Positions 9,170 to 17,100 of a stretch of DNA of 53,982 nt are shown piece after piece; the stretch's first letter is position 1; each line of letters opens with the position of its first letter. The DNA lies in the NCBI GenBank assembly GCA_023438115.1, contig JAEZEB010000255.1:1-53982 (forward strand), in the 5' to 3' direction. The notes below the pieces were generated by a model. The model worked only from the letters and a program-made list of their open reading frames with translations. It was not told the DNA's origin and ran no database searches. The position numbers and the translations under genes are program-made. The stretch is from Pseudomonadota bacterium (GTDB taxonomy: Bacteria; Pseudomonadota; Gammaproteobacteria; Burkholderiales; Burkholderiaceae_C).

Positions 9170-11316
9170 CGCCGCCGCTGGTCAGCGCGTCCTGGTACCG
9201 CGTGGCCACGCTCAAGCCGGCGCTCGTGCCCGGGCTGCGCATCGTGCGCCAGCGCGTGCGCGACCAGCTGTGGCACGTGCTGGTGGAGCCCGGCTCCGGC
9301 CGCCAGCTGCGACTGAATCCCGCCGCCTATGCCTTCGCCGGCCGCTGCGACGGGCGCGCGAGCGTCGAGGAACTCTGGCAGCTGCTGCTGCGCGAACAGG
9401 GCGAGGACGCCCCGGCGCAGGACGACGTGCTGCGCCTGCTCGCGCAGATGTTCCGCGCCGGCATGCTGCAGTTCGATGCGGCGCCGCACCTGTCGCTGCT
9501 GTTCGCGCGGCGCGAGGAGGACGAGGGACGCAAGCGCCGCGCCTTCATCAATCCGCTGATGCTGCGCATGCGGCTGTTCGATCCCACGCGCATGCTGGAC
9601 CGGCTCGCGCCGCTGGGGCGTGCGCTGGCCGGCTGGCCGGCCTTCGCGTCGTGGCTGGCGCTGGTGCTCCTCGGCGCACTGGCCGCGGCCATCGCGCTGC
9701 CGCAGTTGCGCGCCGACGCGCTGCGGGTGCTGGCCACGCCTTCCAGCTACGCGGTCGCGTGGTTCGCCTATCCGCTCGTGAAGTCGCTGCACGAACTCGC
9801 CCATGCGCTGGCCGTGCGGCGCTTCGGCGGCAGCGTGCACGAGGTGGGCATCTCGCTGCTGATGCTGACCCCCGCGCCGTATGTCGACGCGAGCGCCGCG
9901 AGCGCGTTTCCGCTCGCGCGCCAGCGCGCGCTGGTGAGCGCAGCGGGGATCATGGTCGAACTCGCGCTCGCCGCCCTGGCGCTCGGTGCCTGGAGCGTGC
10001 TCGCGCCCGGCTTCGCGCGCGATGCGGCCATGGTGGTGGTGCTGATCTGCTCGGTGTCCACCATCGTCTTCAACGCCAATCCGCTGGTGCGACTGGACGG
10101 CTACCACCTGCTGTGCGATGCCTTGCAGCTGCCCAACCTGGCCACGCGCAGCCAGGCTTGGTGGGCCTCAGCCTGGCGCCGCCTGGTGGGCATGGAGCAG
10201 GCGCTGCCGCCCGGCGCGCTGGCCCGCGGCGAAACGAAGTGGCTGGTGGCCTATGCGCCGATGTCGTGGGCCTACCGCGTCGCCCTGCTGTTCGCGCTGG
10301 TGTTCTGGGTGGGCCACCATTCCTGGCTGCTGGGCGCGGTGGCCGCGGCGGCGCTGCTCGCCTGGGGCGTCACCGTCGGCGTGCGGGCGCTGCTGCGGTC
10401 GGCGGCCGGCGCGCCGGACCTCGCATCGCGGCGGCGAACTTTGGTGACGGCCGCAGGCATCGGGGGCCTGCTGCTGCTGGCGCTCTTCGTTGTTCCCGCT
10501 CCCAGCAGCGTCATCGCGCGTGGCGTGGTGTGGCCGCCCGAACACGCGCAGCTGCGCCCGGAGACCGGCGGCTTCATCGCGGAGCAGGTGGTGCGCGACG
10601 GCGAGGCCGTGGCGAGCGGCGACGTCGTGCTGCAGCTCGCCGATCCGGAACTGCTGGCGGAGCACGAGCGGTCCGCCAGCGAGCGCTCGGGCCTGCTGGC
10701 GCAGCAGTACCAGGCGCTGCTGCACGATCCGGCGCGGGCCGGCGACCTCAACGAGCAGCTGGAACGCAATGCCGCGGAGCTGCGCCACGCCGAGGCGCAG
10801 GTGGCGGCGCTGCAGGTGCGGGCGCAGGTGCCGGGGCGCGCCGTGTGGCCGCGCGAAGGCGACATGGCCGGCGCCTACGCAAAGCGCGGGACGATGGTGG
10901 GCTACGTGCTCGGACCGCATCCCGTGCAGGTGCGTGCGGTGTTGCGCGACGAGGACCTGCTGCGCCTGCGCGGCCGCGTGCGCTCGGCGGAGGTCCGTCT
11001 CGCGTCCGCGCCCGGCATCACGCACTCCGCGACGCTGGGGCAGGAAACACCGGCCGCCACGCGCGAGTTGCCCAGCGCCGCGCTCGCCGATCGCCATGGT
11101 GGCCCGATCGCCGTGGACCCGGCCGACGAGCACGGTTTGCGCACGCAGTTGCCCGTGTTCCTGCTCGATGTCGTCGTGCCGGATCTGCAGGCGGCGCAGG
11201 TCGGCGGCCGCGCCTGGGTGAAGCTGGTGCTGCCGCCCGAGCCGCTCGGCTGGCAGGCGGTGCGCACCCTGCGGCAGTGGCTGCTGCGGGACTTCAGTCC
11301 CACGGGGCAGGCGTGA
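9166..11316 (+). CDS. PqqD-like / M50 metalloprotease / HlyD fusion membrane protein
   Basis: 716 residues; GTG start overlaps the previous stop (GTGA). Residues about 20-95 look like a PqqD-type winged-helix domain (WHVLVEPGSGRQLRLNPAAY ... LRLLAQMFRAGML). Several membrane segments follow with the site-2-protease zinc motif HELAH at about 209-213. The partner Asp is in NPLVRLDGYH (Asp about 311), the classic M50 NPxxxxDG element. After further membrane segments, a C-terminal periplasmic region has a lipoyl/HlyD half (GGFIAEQVVRDGEAVASGDV), a short coiled coil and a barrel. Known M50 enzymes cut substrates within or near the membrane. Likely job here: processing or threading of the neighbouring LEPR-XLL protein, working with the HlyD adaptors. 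That role is inference. Confidence 0.88.
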   Translation: MTPPLVSASWYRVATLKPALVPGLRIVRQRVRDQLWHVLVEPGSGRQLRLNPAAYAFAGRCDGRASVEELWQLLLREQGEDAPAQDDVLRLLAQMFRAGMLQFDAAPHLSLLFARREEDEGRKRRAFINPLMLRMRLFDPTRMLDRLAPLGRALAGWPAFASWLALVLLGALAAAIALPQLRADALRVLATPSSYAVAWFAYPLVKSLHELAHALAVRRFGGSVHEVGISLLMLTPAPYVDASAASAFPLARQRALVSAAGIMVELALAALALGAWSVLAPGFARDAAMVVVLICSVSTIVFNANPLVRLDGYHLLCDALQLPNLATRSQAWWASAWRRLVGMEQALPPGALARGETKWLVAYAPMSWAYRVALLFALVFWVGHHSWLLGAVAAAALLAWGVTVGVRALLRSAAGAPDLASRRRTLVTAAGIGGLLLLALFVVPAPSSVIARGVVWPPEHAQLRPETGGFIAEQVVRDGEAVASGDVVLQLADPELLAEHERSASERSGLLAQQYQALLHDPARAGDLNEQLERNAAELRHAEAQVAALQVRAQVPGRAVWPREGDMAGAYAKRGTMVGYVLGPHPVQVRAVLRDEDLLRLRGRVRSAEVRLASAPGITHSATLGQETPAATRELPSAALADRHGGPIAVDPADEHGLRTQLPVFLLDVVVPDLQAAQVGGRAWVKLVLPPEPLGWQAVRTLRQWLLRDFSPTGQA

Positions 11317-13244
11317 GCGGCGGGCCGCAGGGCTGGCCCGTTCCGGGGCCGGTCTGGGGCGAATATCCGGAGAGGGCACGGCGCCCGCGCGATCGTGTGT
11401 CGCGCCGCGGCCGCCTGGGGCGCGCCGCTTTCGAGCGCTTCGCGGATGCGGCGGCTGCCGCGATTCCGATCGCAGGATCCGAACTGGCTACGCGCCTTGC
11501 CGCGCTGCGCGAGCGCAAGCCGGACGACGGCGCCTGGCTGCTCGAAGCGGTGGTCGTCGCGGCGTCCGCCTTCGCGCTTGCCACCGGCCGCGTGCCGCAT
11601 CGCCAGCAGCTTCTCGCCGCGCGCGTGCTGCTGGACGAGCGCCTCGCCGAGATGGCGACGGGCGAAGGAAAGACAGCTGCCATCGCGATCGCCGCGGCGG
11701 TCGCTGCTCTGGCCCGCACTCCGGTCCACGTCGTCACGGCCAACGACTATCTCGCGCAACGCGATGCCGACGCGCTGCGTCCGTTCTACGCGAGCCTCGG
11801 CCTGCGCGTCGACTGCGTGACGCAGCCCCTGCAGGCGGCGCAGCGCCGCCAAGCGTACGCGGCGGATGTCACGTACTGCACCGCCAAGGAACTGGCCTTT
11901 GACTACCTGCGTGACGCGGTGGCGCGACCGGCCGACCTGTCGCCGCTGGAGCAGAGGGCGCGGCGCATGGGCGGCACGCAGGAAACGCACACGCCTGTCA
12001 TGCGCGGCCTGTGCATGGCGATCCTCGATGAAGCAGACACCGTGCTGGTCGACGAGGCGCGCGTGCCCCTGGTGTTGTCACAGCTCGAAGGCTCCCTGGC
12101 TGAGGCCGATTTCTACCGCCAGGCGCTGGCCGTTGCACAGGGCCTCGTTGCGGGCGAGGACTTCCAGCCGCGCGGCGAGGGCCGCCAGTTCGCGCTGACG
12201 CCGCGCGGCCGCCAGCGCCTGGCCGCCTGGCCCGCCGCGGACCATCCGCTGCTCGGTCACCGCGCCCACCGCGAAGCCGCCGTGGAAACAGCCCTGGTGG
12301 CGCTGCACGTGCTGCAACGCGATCACGACTACGTGGTGCGCGAGGGCGAGGTGATGCTGGTCGACGAGACCACGGGGCGTGCCGCCCCGGGCCGCGCCTG
12401 GTCGGCCGGGCTGCACCAGCTGGTGGAGTGGAAGGAGGGCGTTCCTGCGTCCCGGCGCCACTCCACCATGACGCAGCTCACGTTCCAGCGCTTCTTTCCG
12501 CGCTACCTGCGGCTGGCGGGCGCGAGCGGCACCCTGGCCGAGGCCCGCGCCGAACTGCGCCAGGTGTATGGCCTCGCGGTGGTGGTCGTTCCGCGGCGCG
12601 TGCCCTGGGGCGTGGAGCGACTTCCGACGCGCCTGTTCGAGACGAGCGAGGTCCTCTGGCCCGCGGTCGCCGTCGAGGCGACACGGTTCGCAGCGGAGGG
12701 CCGCGCAGTGCTCGTAGGCACCGAGACGGTCGCCCAGTCCGAAGCCTTGTCGCGCGTGCTGGCGCAGCGCGGCGTGCCGCACCAGGTGCTGAACGCCCGC
12801 CAGGACGGCGAGGAGAGCCGTCTCATCGCCGCGGCCGGGGAGCCGGGGCGGATCACCGTCGCCACCAGCATGGCCGGCCGCGGCACGGACATCCCCTGCG
12901 ACCCCTCGGTGCTCGCGCGCGGCGGCCTGTACGTGATCCTCTGCCAGGTGAACGCATCGGCGCGCATCGACCGCCAATTCCTGGGTCGGGCGGGCCGGCA
13001 AGGCCAGCCCGGAAGCGTGCAGCGCCTGCTGGCCGCCGACTTCCCGGTGCTGCGGCGGTGGTGGCCGGCCTGGTTCCTGCGCGCCCTGGCCCGGCCCGGA
13101 TGCCCGTCTGTCGTGGTGGATGCAGCAGTTTCCCTAGCCCAACGCAGCGAATCCTTTACGCACCGCCATGCCCGTGTGAAACTCAGCCGTATCGCGGATT
13201 CCCTCGAACGCGAGTTGACGTTCAGCCGGCAGGTGCTGCAATGA
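11313..13244 (+). CDS. SecA-like translocase ATPase, short paralogue
   Basis: 643 residues against about 900 for housekeeping SecA; GTG start overlaps the M50 stop. All SecA motor motifs are visible in order: Walker A MATGEGKT (about 113-120), HVVTANDYLAQRDAD, FDYLRDAVA, Walker B ILDEADTVLVDEARVPL (about 237), LVDETTGRAAPGRAWSAGLH, MAGRGTDIP, and motif VI GRAGRQGQPGS (about 558). The preprotein-crosslinking insertion is short. The chain stops just inside the helical scaffold (VVDAAVSLAQRSESFTHRHA), so helical-wing and Cys-rich zinc-tail domains are absent. It is therefore a specialised SecA, not the general one. Its place between an M50 protease and an adaptor suggests it powers export of the LEPR-XLL protein; the substrate is inferred. 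Confidence 0.92.
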   Translation: MSGGPQGWPVPGPVWGEYPERARRPRDRVSRRGRLGRAAFERFADAAAAAIPIAGSELATRLAALRERKPDDGAWLLEAVVVAASAFALATGRVPHRQQLLAARVLLDERLAEMATGEGKTAAIAIAAAVAALARTPVHVVTANDYLAQRDADALRPFYASLGLRVDCVTQPLQAAQRRQAYAADVTYCTAKELAFDYLRDAVARPADLSPLEQRARRMGGTQETHTPVMRGLCMAILDEADTVLVDEARVPLVLSQLEGSLAEADFYRQALAVAQGLVAGEDFQPRGEGRQFALTPRGRQRLAAWPAADHPLLGHRAHREAAVETALVALHVLQRDHDYVVREGEVMLVDETTGRAAPGRAWSAGLHQLVEWKEGVPASRRHSTMTQLTFQRFFPRYLRLAGASGTLAEARAELRQVYGLAVVVVPRRVPWGVERLPTRLFETSEVLWPAVAVEATRFAAEGRAVLVGTETVAQSEALSRVLAQRGVPHQVLNARQDGEESRLIAAAGEPGRITVATSMAGRGTDIPCDPSVLARGGLYVILCQVNASARIDRQFLGRAGRQGQPGSVQRLLAADFPVLRRWWPAWFLRALARPGCPSVVVDAAVSLAQRSESFTHRHARVKLSRIADSLERELTFSRQVLQ

Positions 13245-14164
13245 AGAAATGGGCTCGTTGGGTGGTCTTCGCGGCCGGGTCGCTCCCTGCCGCGGTCCTT
13301 GCGCAGGCGCTCGGCTGCCTGATCGAGCCCTGGCGCGTTTCCGACGTCGGCTCGCCCGTCATCGGGGTGGTGGAGTCCACGCCGGCCGAACGCGGCCAGC
13401 GCGTGCAGGCCGGCCAGGTGCTCGCCACGCTGCGCGCGGACGTCGAACGCCAGACCCTCTCCGTCGCCCAGACCAAGGCCGAAGCCATGGGCGAACTGCG
13501 CGCCGCCGAAGCCAACGCCGAACTCGCCCGGCAGAAGTTCGCCCGCGCGAAGGACCTCGCCAGCCAGAACTTCATCTCCAGCCAGGCGCTGGAGCAGGCG
13601 CGCGCCGAAGCAGCGGTCGCGGAGAACCGACTCGCGCAAGCGCGCGAGCAGCGTGACGTCTACGCGCGCGAGCACGCGCTGGCGCAGGCGCAGCTGGGAC
13701 TGCGGACCATCCGCAGCCCGATCACCGGCGTCATCGTCGAGCGCTATCTCTCCGTGGGCGAGCGCGTCGAGGAAAAGCCCGTCTACCGCGTGGCGATGGT
13801 GCATCCGCTGCGCGTGGAGGTGGTGCTGCCGGCCCATGCCTACGGCGCGGTGCGCGAGGGCATGAAGGCGACGGTGGCACCGGACTTTCCCGGCGCGAAT
13901 CCGCGCGAGGCCAGGATCACGCTGGTCGACCGCGTGATCGACGGCGCGAGCAACACCTTCCGCGTCCGCCTGGAACTCCCGAACGCCGACCACGCGCTGC
14001 CCGCGGGCCTGCGCTGCACGGCGGACTTCGGTGGCGCGATCGCTCCGGCGCAGCCCGCGCGCCCGCCCGCGCCGCGCATCGCGCCGGCGGGTTTGAGCGA
14101 TGGCAACCCGCCGCGCCTGCAACTCGAGCCGGTGCGGGTGGAAGCACCGGGTCCCCGGTCCTGA
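13241..14164 (+). CDS. Secreted RND/HlyD-type periplasmic adaptor
   Basis: 307 residues; ATG overlaps the SecA-like stop (ATGA). N-terminal signal peptide MKKWARWVVFAAGSLPAAVL then AQALGC; no lipobox typical of RND lipoproteins is clear. First lipoyl half VESTPAERGQRVQAGQVLATL, an Ala/Glu/Arg-rich coiled-coil hairpin at about 70-150, second lipoyl half IRSPITGVIVERYLSVGERV, a beta-barrel, and a proline-rich tail. Such adaptors bridge inner-membrane pumps to an outer-membrane channel. No pump permease or TolC-type gene is adjacent, so its partner may be the M50/HlyD protein or the SecA-driven channel. This is the third HlyD-type domain in the locus. Confidence 0.88.
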   Translation: MKKWARWVVFAAGSLPAAVLAQALGCLIEPWRVSDVGSPVIGVVESTPAERGQRVQAGQVLATLRADVERQTLSVAQTKAEAMGELRAAEANAELARQKFARAKDLASQNFISSQALEQARAEAAVAENRLAQAREQRDVYAREHALAQAQLGLRTIRSPITGVIVERYLSVGERVEEKPVYRVAMVHPLRVEVVLPAHAYGAVREGMKATVAPDFPGANPREARITLVDRVIDGASNTFRVRLELPNADHALPAGLRCTADFGGAIAPAQPARPPAPRIAPAGLSDGNPPRLQLEPVRVEAPGPRS

Positions 14165-14177
14165 GGCGGAGGCGGGC

Positions 14178-17100
14178 GTGATCGACTGGTTGCGCAGCTT
14201 CCGTTCCGCTTCCCGTGCGCGCCATGCGCCGGTCGCCGAAGGCATGGAGCCGCGGCTGCTCTTTTCCGCCGACCTCGCCGGCGGCCTGCTGCTCGGCGCC
14301 GACGCCGCGGCCGGTGCCGAGCACCGCACCCTCACGGCGGCGGGGGAATACGCGAGTTCCGTAACGACGACGGCCGCGACGACCTACGCCGCACTGCCCA
14401 TGAGCTTCGAGGCGAACGCGGGGCAGGCGGGCGAGGGCATCGACTTCATTGCCCACGGCGGCGGCTACGGCATCGCGCTGGATGACGGCCATGCCTGGCT
14501 GGCGCTGGCCACCGAAAGCGGCGCGCGCACCGTGCAACTGCAACTGGTGGGCGCGCGCGAGGGCGTGCAGGCCGGAGGCGAAGGCCTGCTCGCGACGCGC
14601 AGCAACTACCTGGTGGGTGGCGAGGCCTCGCGCTGGGCGACCAACCTCGCGAACTACCAGGCGGTCGCCTACCGCGGCGTATACGACGGCATCGACGTGC
14701 GCTACTACGGCAACCAGCGGCAGCTGGAGTACGACTTCATCGTCGCCGCCGGCGCGGACGCGGGGCAGATCCGCTTGCGCTTCGACGGCGCGCAGGCGAG
14801 CCTGGATGCGAACGGCGACCTCCTGCTGCGCGTGGAGGGCACGGACAGCGAGCTGCGCTTCAAGGCGCCCGTGAGCTACCAGCGCGGCGACGACGGCGCG
14901 CTGCAGGCAGTGGCCAGCGCGTACGCGATCCACGCGGACGGCAGCATAGGCTTCGTCCTGGGCGCCTACGACCGCGGCCGCGAACTCGTGATCGACCCGG
15001 TGCTGGACTACGCCACCTACTTCGGCGGCGCGGCCAGCGAAATCGCCACCGACGTGGCCGTGGGCGCCGACGGCTTCGTCTACATCACCGGACGCACGAC
15101 CAGCGCCAGCTTCCCCGGCTTGGCCAACGAGCTTCCCGGCCAGGGCACGCGTGGCAACGGCGACATCTTCGTGGCCAAGCTCACGGCCGACCTGTCGCAG
15201 GTGGTCTGGTCCACGCGCATCGGGGGCAGCGCCGACGAACAGGCGAATGCGATCGCGGTCGATGCCAACGGCAACGTCGCCGTGACCGGCTGGACGAAAT
15301 CGACCAACTTCCCGACGCTCAACGCAGCGGACAGCACGATGGGCACGGGCCTCCTCGTTCCCGTGCAGGACGCGGTGATCTTCAAGCTGGATGCCGACGG
15401 CGGCCTCGTCTTCAGCACCTATTTCGGCGGCAACGAGGACACCGACTCGGGCAATGCCGTGGCTTTCGATGCCGCCGGCAACGTGTACGCCGCGGGCCAG
15501 GCGTCGTCGGGTGGGCTGGTTCTGCCGATCCTCTCGCCGCTGCTCGGAAGCTCGGACAACGCCTTCATCAACAAGTATTCGCCCACCGGCACGCTGCTGT
15601 ACGACCAGTTGCTGGGCGGCACGGGCGTGGACTATGCGACCGGCCTCGCAGTCGACGCCGCTGGGAACGCCTACGTGGTGGGCAGCACGCGATCCGGCAG
15701 CCTGGCGCTGAACTCGGACACGATCACCATGAACGGCGACGATGCCGGCCTGTCGGGCGCCGCCGACGGATTCCTCGTGCGCCTGGACGGCGCAGGCGAT
15801 TCCGTCTATGCCACCTTCGTGGGCGGCGGCGACAACGATGCGGCCACGGGCGTGGCGATCGCGGCGGACGGCCAGGTCTACGTGGTGGGCGAGACGCGGT
15901 TCCGCAACAGCGGCAACCTCACCACGACCACCGGTGCCTACCAGACGACGTCGAATGCCGACACCAACGACACCATCGGCTTCCTGCGGCTGTTCGACAC
16001 GAACCAGGACGGAGCGGGCTCGCTGCTGTATTCCACCTTGCTGGGGCATGAGGACGGCGACCGGCCGAGCGACGTGGCCGTGATGGACGGGCGGGCGGTG
16101 ATCGTCGGCCGTTCCAACTCGGACAGCTTCCCCACGACGACGGGCGCGGACAACGAGAACAACGCGCTGTTCGTGGTGGTGATCGATCCGGCGGGGCAGG
16201 GCAGCCTGGACCTCGTCCACGGCACCTTCCACGGCAAGGAGATGACGGCCGGCGGCGTGGCGGTGCACGGGCGCGAGGTGTACGTGTCCGGGGGCACGGC
16301 GGAAGCCGGCCACGCCATGCCGGGCGCGCACCAGGGCACGCCGTCCAACACCGACGCGCTGGTGGCCGCCTTCAACATGAACACAGCCCCCGTGCTGGTG
16401 GGGGTGAACGCGCCGGGCGCGGTGGAGGAGGACAGCGGGCGCACGTCGATCACCGTGGCCGGCCTGCTTGACGCCACCGATGCGGATGGCGACGTCGCGG
16501 GCATCGCGATCACGGGCCTGGATGCCACGCGCGGCACCTGGCAGTACACGCTGGACGGCAGCACCTGGATCGACATCGGCGCTGTCTCGGCCGGGGCCGC
16601 ACTGCTGCTGCCGGCCGACGGCATCGCCCGGATCGGCTTCACGCCCAATGCGGACTACAGCGGCACGATCGCGCAGGCGCTGAGCTTTCGCGCCTGGGAC
16701 CGGTCGGCGGGAACGGCCGGGACGCGTGTGGACACCACGCGCAACGGCGGGAGCACGGCGTTCAGTGCGGACACGGGTTCGTTCGACATGGTGGTGACGC
16801 CGGTGAACGATGCGCCGGTCGCCGTGCTGGATCGCTTCACCATCCTGGAAGACGAGAAGCTCGTCATCGCGCCTGGGGATCTGTACGGAAACGATGTCGA
16901 TGCCGAAGGCGCGCAACTGTCCATCGTCAGCGTGGGCGGCGCGAGCGGCGGCACCGTGCGCCTCAACGGCAACGGCATCAACGGCACCATCCACTTCGAT
17001 CCGGATCCCGACTTCCACGGAACGGCCAGCTTCACGTATGTCGTCAGCGACGGGGTGAACGAGGCGACCGGGACGGTGATCATCCGCATCCTTCCGGTCA

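Noticed and set aside
9270..11312. Longer N-terminus for the SecA-like protein
   Set aside because: The extension lies wholly over the M50 gene in another frame and has no SecA-like sequence.
14100..14177. ATG at 14100 as start of the LEPR-XLL protein
   Set aside because: Overlaps the adaptor gene and lacks a ribosome site; GTG at 14178 has GGAGG and gives the motif the usual distance from the N-terminus.
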